From positions 1 through 14,825 of the forward strand of contig JAAZGM010000170.1 in assembly GCA_012511245.1 (NCBI GenBank): a stretch of DNA of 14,825 nt, in the 5' to 3' direction. The stretch comes from Methanomicrobiales archaeon. Lineage in GTDB: Archaea > Halobacteriota > Methanomicrobia > Methanomicrobiales > Methanoculleaceae. Below the pieces are notes generated by a model. That model was given only the letters and a program-made list of their open reading frames with translations. It searched no databases and had not been told where the DNA came from. The translations under genes were made by a program, and so were the position numbers. Below are positions 6,004-12,532 of the stretch, one piece after another. Within the stretch, counting starts at the first letter, position 1, and every line of letters starts with the position of its first letter.

Positions 6004-6603
6004 CTATTTCTCGATCTGGCGCCAGACGTGTAAAAAACGTTGAAACGCTGTATAGTGCCCAAGGACGCCGAATATGACGAGGAGCCACCCAAGGTAGTTC
6101 AGGCCGTAGATCTCGCCCGGTATCAGCACCGTGAGGGCGCCCGCGATGATGATCAGGACGAGGCGGTCCGCCCGGCCGAGGAGCCCGCCGTAGAACCTCC
6201 CCACCCCGACGGCCTGCGCCTGGGTGCCGAGGTAGGAGGACATCAGGACGCCGGTCAGCGCGAGGACGCCGATCGGCCAGGGGGCGGCTCCGCCTGCAAA
6301 TATTCCGGTGATGATGAATATGTCGGCGTACCGGTCGATGACGTGGTCGAGGAAGTCCCCGCGGAGGCCGGCGACCCCCATATCCCGGGCAAGCGCCCCG
6401 TCGAGCGCGTCGAAGACGGCGTTGAACGCGACCATGACGGTGCCGAGGACGATCCCGCCGGCATAGTATGCGATGCCCGCAAGCACCGAGACGATGAAGG
6501 ACGCGATCGTCAGCGCGTTCGGGGTGACCCCGGCCGTCCGCATCAGGTTCACCACGGGCTGCATGATCCCCTGCACGTGCGGCCGGAACTGGTCGAGCGT
6601 CAT
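6004..6603 (-). CDS. CDP-alcohol phosphatidyltransferase (archaeal phospholipid headgroup synthesis)
   Basis: The product has 199 residues and is an integral membrane enzyme with about six hydrophobic segments. The complete family signature is present: D65-x2-D68-G69-x2-A72-R73-x8-G82-x3-D86-x3-D90, whose four aspartates bind the metal and catalyse. Such enzymes swap CMP on a CDP-lipid for an alcohol. In methanogens the likely product is archaetidylinositol phosphate or a related archaetidyl headgroup; the exact alcohol cannot be read from sequence. ATG 6603 is chosen because it forms an ATGA overlap with the stop of the upstream kinase gene, implying translational coupling. It is the last gene of the pyrG operon. 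CTP synthase at the head of that operon supplies the nucleotide that activates these lipids. Confidence 0.88.
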   Translation of the reverse strand: MTLDQFRPHVQGIMQPVVNLMRTAGVTPNALTIASFIVSVLAGIAYYAGGIVLGTVMVAFNAVFDALDGALARDMGVAGLRGDFLDHVIDRYADIFIITGIFAGGAAPWPIGVLALTGVLMSSYLGTQAQAVGVGRFYGGLLGRADRLVLIIIAGALTVLIPGEIYGLNYLGWLLVIFGVLGHYTAFQRFLHVWRQIEK

Positions 6604-7112
6604 CTCCCGGTCTCCAGGTACTCCGTCCAATCGATCGAGCCGTAGGACGGCGGGAGGTCGCCGCGGATGAACCGCTCAACCCGGTCGGCGCACTCGCTGA
6701 TGGGGAGATTCGTCATATCCACCTCGAGGATCTGTTCATCCGGATGCTCCTCGAGCGTCTCGATCAGGATGACGTCGAGCGCCTCCGCCTCGACGTTCTC
6801 CGCGATCTTCTCCTCGGGGTAGTTGCGCGGTGCGAGACGCTCGCGGAGGATGTCCGGGCGGCACCGGAGCACCACCACCCGGTCGCAGGGGAGGAGGTGG
6901 GCGAGGTGGCCCTCGACGATCCCGTCGAGGGGTTCGAACTCCTCCACCCACCGATCGACGTCCACCACCAGCGTCTGCCGGCAAGAGTCCTCCTCGATGA
7001 TATAGGGGCGCACTGTATCCGTCAGGCGGACGACGCGGTATCCCCGCCGTTCGAGTTCGACCGCAACAGATGTCTTTCCCGTCCCCGGTGTGCCGGTGAT
7101 GCCGATCATCAT
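6600..7112 (-). CDS. AK6/Fap7-type adenylate kinase
   Basis: The product has 170 residues, matching the archaeal AK6 family, which phosphorylates AMP with ATP and in eukaryotes also acts in small-subunit ribosome maturation (Fap7). Visible motifs: Walker A GTPGTGKT (7-14), the family motif V-E-G-H-L-A-H (67-72 region) in place of a classical Walker B, and the lid segment ERLAPRNYPEEKIAEN (91-106). The C-terminal tail from about 150 is a family-typical extension with aromatic residues. Start: ATG 7112 overlaps the hisC stop as ATGA, so it is preferred over the adjacent ATG 7109. Coupled to the phosphatidyltransferase by another ATGA overlap. Whether it serves nucleotide balance, ribosome assembly or both here is not shown by sequence. 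Confidence 0.88.
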   Translation of the reverse strand: MMIGITGTPGTGKTSVAVELERRGYRVVRLTDTVRPYIIEEDSCRQTLVVDVDRWVEEFEPLDGIVEGHLAHLLPCDRVVVLRCRPDILRERLAPRNYPEEKIAENVEAEALDVILIETLEEHPDEQILEVDMTNLPISECADRVERFIRGDLPPSYGSIDWTEYLETGR

Positions 7113-8176
7113 AGTTCTCTCATCGCCTCGATGAACCGGATGTTCTCCCAGTCTTCGCCGACACAGACCCGGATGGCGTGGTTCCCGAGCCCGGGGAAAC
7201 TGGTGCACGACCGGACAAGGACGCCCTTCGCCGCAAGACGCTCCACCACTTCGTCGCCGGTGTGGGGTGCAACGTCGATCATGACGAAGTTCGCATCCGA
7301 CGGGTGCACCCTGAGCGGCACCTCTGCGGCGAACCGCCGGCGCCACTCCAGGACATGGTCGCGGGCCTCCTGCACCCGTTCGCTCTCCGTAAGTGCCTCC
7401 GCCGCTGCCGCCATCGAGACCGAGTTCAGGGCGAAGGGTGTCGCCGCCCGGTTGTAGAACGGCTCAAGCCATGCGGGGACGAACGCGTAGCCGACCCGGA
7501 GCCCGGCGAGAGCGAAGATCTTCGACATCGTCCGCCCGATGATCAGGTTCTCGTAGCGCCGCATCAGGGGCCGGTAGTCGATATCCGCGAAATCGACGTA
7601 GGCGTTGTCGAGGAAGAGGAGCCCATCCAGTCCTTCGAGGATCTCCTCGACCGCCTCCACCGGAACCGAGTTCCCCGTCGGGTTGTTCGGCGTGCAGAGG
7701 AAGACGAGTTTTGCGCCCCGCGCCCCATCGACGAACTTTTTCGGATCGACCGAGAAGTCCTCCTCCCGCGGGATGTTCACGACCTCCGCGCCATGCGCCG
7801 CAGCCGCTATCCCGTAGAACGAGAAGGTCGGGGTCGAGACGGCCACCCTCTCACCGGGCTCGACGACCGTCCGGATCACCGTCTCGATGACGCCGTCCAT
7901 CCCGGCGCCGGTGACGAACCGGTAGTCGCCGTGGTAGCGGCGGAGCGCCTCGACGAGTGCGGATGCCCGCTCGTCCGGGTAGCGGTTCACCCCATGGAGA
8001 GCGGCGGCGGCCGCCTCAAGCACGGCGGGCGAGGGGGGGCGGTGGTTCTCGTTGGACGCAAGCCGGGCCACCCGGTCGAACCCGTGCTCCCGCGCGACGT
8101 CTTCGGCCTTCTTCGCGTAGGAGTAGCCGCCCGCACCGGTGTAGCACGCTCTAACCAAGCGCCGCATTGATGACAT
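7109..8176 (-). CDS. hisC: Histidinol-phosphate aminotransferase
   Basis: HisC converts imidazole-acetol phosphate and glutamate to histidinol phosphate and 2-oxoglutarate, the seventh step of histidine synthesis. The product has 355 residues, a normal length. Aminotransferase class I/II features: ARLASNEN (38-44), NRYPD (64-68), TPNNPTGN (162-169), LDNAYVDF (189-196) with D190 and Y193, and the PLP lysine K219 in TMSKIFALAGLRVGYA. The overall pattern matches Methanomicrobiales HisC as I remember it. Threonine-phosphate decarboxylase is a related alternative, but NAYVDF and the length favour HisC. The start is uncertain: ATG 8176 overlaps argD by 26 bases and ATG 8167 by 17; neither has a clear ribosome site nearby. 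The gene lies between argD and the AK6 kinase in the operon. Confidence 0.88.
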   Translation of the reverse strand: MSSMRRLVRACYTGAGGYSYAKKAEDVAREHGFDRVARLASNENHRPPSPAVLEAAAAALHGVNRYPDERASALVEALRRYHGDYRFVTGAGMDGVIETVIRTVVEPGERVAVSTPTFSFYGIAAAAHGAEVVNIPREEDFSVDPKKFVDGARGAKLVFLCTPNNPTGNSVPVEAVEEILEGLDGLLFLDNAYVDFADIDYRPLMRRYENLIIGRTMSKIFALAGLRVGYAFVPAWLEPFYNRAATPFALNSVSMAAAAEALTESERVQEARDHVLEWRRRFAAEVPLRVHPSDANFVMIDVAPHTGDEVVERLAAKGVLVRSCTSFPGLGNHAIRVCVGEDWENIRFIEAMREL

Positions 8177-9287
8177 CGACAGCCGTGTCGATCTCCTCGT
8201 CTGTGATCACGAGCGGCGGGATCAGCCGGAGGTTCCCGTCGGCGGCACAGTTGACGAGCACGCCGTTCTCGGCGCAGGCCTGCTGCACCTCGGGGCACCG
8301 GTCGCCGACCGACATGCCGATGATCAGGCCGCGCCCGCGGGGGTTGTGGCGTGAGAGACCCTTCATGAACCGTTCGCCCTTCCGGACGACGTCGGGGAGG
8401 ACTCCTTCGATGACGCCGATCGTCGCAAGCGCCGCAGCGCAGGCGAGCGGGCCGCCGGCAAACGTGCTCCCGTGCTCGCTCCTCTTGAACTCGAGCCCCT
8501 CGCGGGCGATGAGCGCACCGATCGGAAACCCGCTCGCGAGCCCCTTTGCGGTCGTGACGATGTCGGGGGTTACGCCGGAGTACTGGAAGGCGAACCACTT
8601 GCCCGTCCGCCCCATCCCGGTCTGCACCTCGTCGACGATCATCAGCGCGCCGGTATCGTCGCAGATCTCCCGGATGCCCTTGAGGAAGTCGTCAGGCGGC
8701 ATCAGGACGCCCGCCTCGCCCTGGATCGGTTCGAGGAAGACCCCGGCGGTATCCTTATCGACGGCACCCGCGAGGGCGTCGAGGTCGCCGTAATCGACGA
8801 ACGTGCAGGGGATCGAGAGCGGCTCGAACGGCTCCCTGATGGCGGGTTTGTGGGTGACCGCAAGCGACCCGCAGGTCCGGCCGTGGAACCCGTGGGTGAA
8901 CGCGACGAACTTCTTCCTCCCTGTCCGGACGCGGGCGAGTTTGATCGCACCGTCGCTCGCCTCTGCGCCGGAGTTCGAGAAGAACACCTTTGAAAGGCCC
9001 GATATCCCGACGAGTTTCTCCGCGAGTTCTGCCTGGTTCGGGACGTAGTAGAGGTTCGAACAGTGGATCAGCTCATGAGCCTGATCGCAGATCGCCTTGA
9101 CGACCGCCGGGTGGCAGTGGCCGGTGCTCGCAACCGCGATACCTGCCACGCAGTCGATATACTCGTGTCCCTGGTCGTCCCAGACGCGCGATCCCGCACC
9201 GCGGACGATCTTCATCGTCCGGGAGAACGCGGGCATGTAGTAGCGCGCATCAAGCGCGCGCGAATCTTCTGCCATAATATCACTCAT
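8151..9287 (-). CDS. argD: Acetylornithine aminotransferase
   Basis: ArgD makes N-acetylornithine from N-acetylglutamate semialdehyde in arginine synthesis. With the chosen start it has 378 residues. Class III aminotransferase features: SNSGAEASDGAIKLAR (104-119), FHGRTCGSLAVTHKP (134-148), EPIQGEAGV (186-194), VDEVQTGMGRTGKWFAF (218-234) with PLP-contacting D219, and the PLP lysine K248 in TTAKGLASGFPIGA. The subfamily fits ArgD over ornithine or GABA transaminase by length and the GMGRTGKWFAF motif. Two starts compete. ATG 9287 overlaps the guaAb stop by 8 bases. ATG 9275, four codons later, has GAGTGAT close upstream. I list 9287. The pairing with hisC means two amino-acid pathway transaminases lie in tandem. 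Confidence 0.9.
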   Translation of the reverse strand: MSDIMAEDSRALDARYYMPAFSRTMKIVRGAGSRVWDDQGHEYIDCVAGIAVASTGHCHPAVVKAICDQAHELIHCSNLYYVPNQAELAEKLVGISGLSKVFFSNSGAEASDGAIKLARVRTGRKKFVAFTHGFHGRTCGSLAVTHKPAIREPFEPLSIPCTFVDYGDLDALAGAVDKDTAGVFLEPIQGEAGVLMPPDDFLKGIREICDDTGALMIVDEVQTGMGRTGKWFAFQYSGVTPDIVTTAKGLASGFPIGALIAREGLEFKRSEHGSTFAGGPLACAAALATIGVIEGVLPDVVRKGERFMKGLSRHNPRGRGLIIGMSVGDRCPEVQQACAENGVLVNCAADGNLRLIPPLVITDEEIDTAVDVINAALG

Positions 9288-10194
9288 ACTCGATTGTTGC
9301 AGGGGGTTTGGGGGTGACATCGTAGACCACCCGGGCGACGCCGGGGATCTCGGTGATCCGGGCTGCCATCCGCGAGAGCGCCTCGTAGGGGAGGTGCAGT
9401 GGGTCGGCGGTCATGCCGTCGCGGGACTGGACGGCACGGACTGCGACGATCCAGCCGTGAAGCCGGGCGTTGCCCTTCATGCCGGTCCCAAGCCCGAGGA
9501 GGGCCGCAAAACACTGCCAGGGGTGAAACTCCTCCACCAGACACTCCTCGACGATGGCGTTCGCCTCCCGGACGACCACAATCTTCTCCCGCGTCACCTC
9601 GCCGAGCACCCGGACAGCGAGTCCCGGGCCCGGGAAGGGCATCCGGTACTGGATCTCCGCCGGGAGACCGAGGCCGCCGGCGACCTCACGGACCTCGTCC
9701 TTGTAGAGGTCGGCGATCGGCTCGATGAGACCAGAAAACTCGATGTCGAGGGGCATCCCGCCGACGTTGTGGTGGCTCTTGATGCCCCCCTCGCTCTCGA
9801 CGCGATCGGGATAGATCGTCCCTTGCAAAAGGAGCGTCGCCCCGGTCCGCTTCGCCTCACGCTCGAATATCCGGACGAACTTCGCACCGATGGCTTTTCG
9901 CTTCTCCTCAGGATCGGTGATGCCCGCAAGGGCCTCGAAGTACTCGTCCGCGGCATCCACGACGCGGAGGTCGGCGTCGGCGAAGAGCGACCGGATCTGT
10001 TCGGTCTCTCCTTTCCGCATGAGGCCGGTATCCACGTATATCGGAATAAGGCGATCACCTATCGCACGGGTCGCGAGCGCCGCACAGACCGACGAGTCAA
10101 CGCCGCCTGAGAGCGCCATCACGACCTTCTCTGCACCCGCGGCATCGCGTATCTCCCGGACCGCCGTCTCGATGAACTTCTCGACGTCTACCAT
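9280..10194 (-). CDS. guaAb: GMP synthase subunit B (ATP pyrophosphatase subunit)
   Basis: This subunit adenylates XMP so that ammonia can displace AMP and form GMP. The ammonia comes from a separate glutaminase subunit, guaAa, which is not in this window. The product has 304 residues. The PP-loop SGGVDSS is at 29-35, followed by VDTGLMRKGE (about 54-63), TIYPDRVES and the C-terminal dimerisation part with RMPFPGPGLAVRVLGE. No class I glutaminase domain is fused, the split arrangement typical of archaea. Start ATG 10194 is firm: AGGTGA lies 3 bases upstream and overlaps the pyrG stop codon. It follows CTP synthase, itself a glutamine amidotransferase, so two nitrogen-fixing nucleotide steps are made together. 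Confidence 0.95.
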   Translation of the reverse strand: MVDVEKFIETAVREIRDAAGAEKVVMALSGGVDSSVCAALATRAIGDRLIPIYVDTGLMRKGETEQIRSLFADADLRVVDAADEYFEALAGITDPEEKRKAIGAKFVRIFEREAKRTGATLLLQGTIYPDRVESEGGIKSHHNVGGMPLDIEFSGLIEPIADLYKDEVREVAGGLGLPAEIQYRMPFPGPGLAVRVLGEVTREKIVVVREANAIVEECLVEEFHPWQCFAALLGLGTGMKGNARLHGWIVAVRAVQSRDGMTADPLHLPYEALSRMAARITEIPGVARVVYDVTPKPPATIEYE

Positions 10195-10197
10195 GTT

Positions 10198-10203
10198 TCA
10201 CCT
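10198..10203 (-). promoter_or_regulatory. Ribosome binding site of guaAb, overlapping the pyrG stop
   Basis: The minus strand reads AGGTGA, complementary to the archaeal 16S tail, and the last three bases are the pyrG stop codon TGA. A ribosome ending pyrG sits on the guaAb initiation site, so the two are likely coupled. Confidence 0.7.
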
Positions 10204-11787
10204 CTCCCCGGGTGAGGATTTATTCTTCTTGCATGCCGCTACAAAACCGAGATAGGGCGGGGAGGGGTTTGTGGGGCTCGACCTGAACTCAGGGTGGAAC
10301 TGCGTCGCGAGGTAGAAGGGATGCTCCGGGATCTCGCAGACCTCCATCCGCGGCCCGCAGGCGCCCGAGAAGACGAGCCCGGCAGCCTCGAGGTCGGCGA
10401 TGAACGCGGGGTTCACCTCGTAGCGGTGGCGGTGGCGCTCCACGATCGTGGTTCTGCCGTAAAGGCCGGCCACCATCGTTCCCTCCTTTAAGGTGATGTC
10501 GCAGTTCCCGAGGCGCATCGTCCCCCCGAGGTCGTTGACGCCCTCCTGCTCGGGGAGGATGGCGATGACGTGCGTCCCCTCACCCATCTCCTCGCTCGTG
10601 GCATCGGGGATGCCGAGGACGTGGCGCGCATACTCGATCACCGAGAGCTGGAACCCGAGACAGAGGCCGAGGTAGGGCCTTTTGTTCTCGCGGGCGTAGC
10701 GGATTGCCCGGATCTTCTCCTCAACACCCCGTTTCCCGAACCCACCGGGAATGAGGATACCGTCGACATCGGCGAGATCGTGATCGCTGAACGCCTCCGC
10801 ATCCAGCCAGCGTATCTTCACCTCGGTGGAGAGCGCTCTCCCGGCATGCTTGAGCGACTCCTTGATGGACATGTAGACATCCTCGATCCCGTACTTGCTG
10901 ATGACGGCGACCGTCACCCGGTTCGTATACTCCTGCGAGACGAGGCGGTACCACGCGAGATCCGGTTCCCGGTTCTCGAGGGAGAGGTAGTTGCAGACGA
11001 CATCCGCGACCCCTTCCTTCTCCAGCTCCATCGGGATCTGGTAGATGTCCGCTGCATCCTTTGCGGAGACGACGGCCTTTGCCGGGACGTCGGTGAAGGC
11101 GGATATCTTCTTCTTCGCCTCAGGCCCGAGCACGTCGCTGCTCCTCGCGACGATGATGTCGGGCTGAAGGCCGAGCTCCCTGAGCGCCTTGACCGAGTGC
11201 TGCGTGGGTTTGGTCTTGAAGTCCCCCATCGTATCCATCGGAACCAGGGTGACGTGGACCAGGATCATATCTTCCGGCGCAAGTTCGCCGTGCATCTGCC
11301 GCACGGCCTCGAGGAACGGCATGCTCTCGATATCGCCGACCGTGCCGCCGACCTCCACCAGGCAGATATCGGCGACCTTGCCGCCGTTGACCGCTTCTTC
11401 CGCCGCGCAGTGGATGCAGTGCTTGATCTCGTCGGTGATGTGGGGGATGATCTGGACGGTCGCGCCGAGGAAGTCCCCGCGCCGCTCTTTCTCGATGACG
11501 TTCCGGTAGACCTTGCCCGTCGTGATGTTATGGATTGATGTTAAGTTGATGTCTAAGAACCGCTCGTAGTTGCCGAGGTCGAGATCGACCTCCCCCCCAT
11601 CGGAGAGGACGAAGACTTCGCCGTGCTGGGCAGGGTTCATGGTTCCGGCATCGATGTTCAGGTACGGGTCGATCTTCACCGCCGTTACCAGGTAGCCGCG
11701 ATTTTTCAGGAGGCGGCCGATGGATGCGGTGGTGATCCCTTTCCCGAGCCCGCTCATGACGCCGCCGGTTACAACGATATACTTCAA
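10198..11787 (-). CDS. pyrG: CTP synthase
   Basis: PyrG makes CTP from UTP, ATP and glutamine. The product has 529 residues, the usual length. The N-terminal synthetase domain starts MKYIVVTGGVMSGLGKG with the ATP loop at 8-17 and carries KIDPYLNIDAGTMNP (38-52) and EVGGTVGDIES (145-155). The C-terminal class I glutaminase domain has PGGFGKRG (347-354), nucleophile C376 in LGLCLGFQ, and H498/E500 in QFHPEF, so it is complete. The start codon is TTG 11787: translation from here gives the family's exact N-terminus and no in-frame ATG is near. GGAGG lies 11 bases upstream. It heads the operon pyrG-guaAb-argD-hisC-AK6-phosphatidyltransferase. The rare start codon may lower its translation. Confidence 0.96.
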   Translation of the reverse strand: MKYIVVTGGVMSGLGKGITTASIGRLLKNRGYLVTAVKIDPYLNIDAGTMNPAQHGEVFVLSDGGEVDLDLGNYERFLDINLTSIHNITTGKVYRNVIEKERRGDFLGATVQIIPHITDEIKHCIHCAAEEAVNGGKVADICLVEVGGTVGDIESMPFLEAVRQMHGELAPEDMILVHVTLVPMDTMGDFKTKPTQHSVKALRELGLQPDIIVARSSDVLGPEAKKKISAFTDVPAKAVVSAKDAADIYQIPMELEKEGVADVVCNYLSLENREPDLAWYRLVSQEYTNRVTVAVISKYGIEDVYMSIKESLKHAGRALSTEVKIRWLDAEAFSDHDLADVDGILIPGGFGKRGVEEKIRAIRYARENKRPYLGLCLGFQLSVIEYARHVLGIPDATSEEMGEGTHVIAILPEQEGVNDLGGTMRLGNCDITLKEGTMVAGLYGRTTIVERHRHRYEVNPAFIADLEAAGLVFSGACGPRMEVCEIPEHPFYLATQFHPEFRSSPTNPSPPYLGFVAACKKNKSSPGER

Positions 11788-11798
11788 ACTCTCGTTCC

Positions 11799-11803
11799 CC
11801 TCC
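11799..11803 (-). promoter_or_regulatory. Ribosome binding site of pyrG, supporting a TTG start
   Basis: The minus strand reads GGAGG (within GGAGGGG), 11 bases before TTG 11787. The spacing is slightly long, but no other start codon lies downstream in frame that would preserve the CTP synthase N-terminus. Confidence 0.55.
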
Positions 11804-11825
11804 GGTTGTGCCGGATACTCTATCG

Positions 11826-11834
11826 TATGTATGT
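11826..11834 (-). promoter_or_regulatory. Candidate TATA box of the pyrG operon
   Basis: The minus strand reads ACATACATA. Its centre predicts a start near 11803, so the leader would be about 16 bases and begin at the ribosome site. A second AT-rich element (CAATATCC, about 11842-11849) is an alternative. The gap of 107 bases from the hotdog gene stop fits a separate promoter. Confidence 0.4.
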
Positions 11835-11894
11835 GATCCCGGATATTGAGAATGTATGGTTCTGGAAGTTCCGGGGGATTTCTCCGCCCCGGCG

Positions 11895-12305
11895 CTACCC
11901 CGCGATGACTGCAAACGATGCCGATGTCCGGGAGAGAATCGCACCGTCCGCGGCACTCCTGACCTCGCCATCGGCAAACGCCACCCGGCGGCCTTTCCTG
12001 ACGACACGCCCGGTGGCGACGACCGTCCCCGTGCTGACGCCCTTGATGAAACTGGTGTGCTCGTCGATCGTGGCGATCCGCTCGTTCTCAGAAAGAAGCG
12101 TGTAGAGCGCGAGCGCAATCGCTTCGTCGGCGAGCGCCACGTAGATGCCGCCCTGGAGCCACCCGGCGCCGTTGAGCATATCCGGCCGAACCTCCATCGT
12201 GAGGGTTGCGCACCCGTCGCCGTATTCGCCCGGTTCTATCCCCATCAGTCTGAAGAAGGGGTTTGCGTCCCTTCCTATCCGTTTTATCTCGTCAAGGTAA
12301 CCCAT
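11895..12305 (-). CDS. Hotdog-fold thioesterase, PaaI/COG2050 family
   Basis: The product has 136 residues, typical of the PaaI-like acyl-CoA thioesterases, which hydrolyse aryl- or acyl-CoA esters in the cytoplasm. Visible features: NPFFRLMGIEPGEYGDGCATLTMEV in the N-terminal part, then MLNGAGWLQGGIYVALADEAIALAL, the hotdog helix with the catalytic-region QGG and acidic residue D, and strands FIKGVSTGTVVATGRVVRKGRRVAFADGEV. The QGG variant in place of HGG is common in the family. The substrate cannot be told. I chose ATG 12305 (MGYLDEIK) because family members begin with such a helix. An upstream ATG 12323 would add six residues and would suit a leaderless message. It lies upstream of pyrG on the same strand and is divergent from the DUF255 gene. 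Confidence 0.8.
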   Translation of the reverse strand: MGYLDEIKRIGRDANPFFRLMGIEPGEYGDGCATLTMEVRPDMLNGAGWLQGGIYVALADEAIALALYTLLSENERIATIDEHTSFIKGVSTGTVVATGRVVRKGRRVAFADGEVRSAADGAILSRTSASFAVIAG

Positions 12306-12317
12306 GCAGCGACACCC

Positions 12318-12333
12318 AACCATCTGGATGGTT
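12318..12333. promoter_or_regulatory. 16-base inverted repeat in the hotdog gene promoter region
   Basis: AACCATC and GATGGTT flank a two-base centre, making a near-perfect palindrome just upstream of the hotdog gene and close to its predicted transcription start. The symmetry and place suit a dimeric repressor operator. A second palindrome, TATCGCGATA, lies at 12341-12350, and a short one, ATCGG-CGC-CCGAT, at 12363-12375. No regulator can be named. Confidence 0.35.
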
Positions 12334-12425
12334 AGGGGGCTATCGCGATAAGCATTATGAGTATCGGCGCCCGATGCAAGATCCGACTCATTCCATCACC
12401 GATTCTTCTCCGGCGCCCGCACCGT

Positions 12426-12490
12426 CCCGGGGGTTGGATCTCGCACCCTCCGCGATAACATGAGGGGCAGTACCGGCAGCCCAACCCGGG
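12426..12490. repeat. Imperfect long inverted repeat upstream of the DUF255 gene
   Basis: CCCGGGGGTTGG (12426-12437) can pair with CCAACCCGGG (12481-12490), giving 10 pairs with two bulged G. It lies before the TATA-like element of the DUF255 gene, so it is DNA-level or antisense structure, not part of that mRNA. It may be an end-of-transcript hairpin or chance in GC-rich DNA. Confidence 0.25.
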
Positions 12491-12501
12491 AGAGGAGACA
12501 C

Positions 12502-12510
12502 CTTTATTAG
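12502..12510 (+). promoter_or_regulatory. TATA box of the DUF255 gene
   Basis: The sequence CTTTATTAG is the AT-rich element in this GC-rich upstream region. Its centre is about 27 bases before ATG 12533, which suggests a leaderless transcript and supports that start. Confidence 0.5.
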
Positions 12511-12532
12511 CCTGCATCAGCACGTCAGAAGT

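Noticed and set aside
5315..6679. Minus-strand open frame of 454 codons covering the cofD paralog and the phosphatidyltransferase
   Set aside because: It is out of frame with the phosphatidyltransferase and antisense to cofD; the composition is Arg/Ser/Pro-rich, typical of a high-GC shadow.
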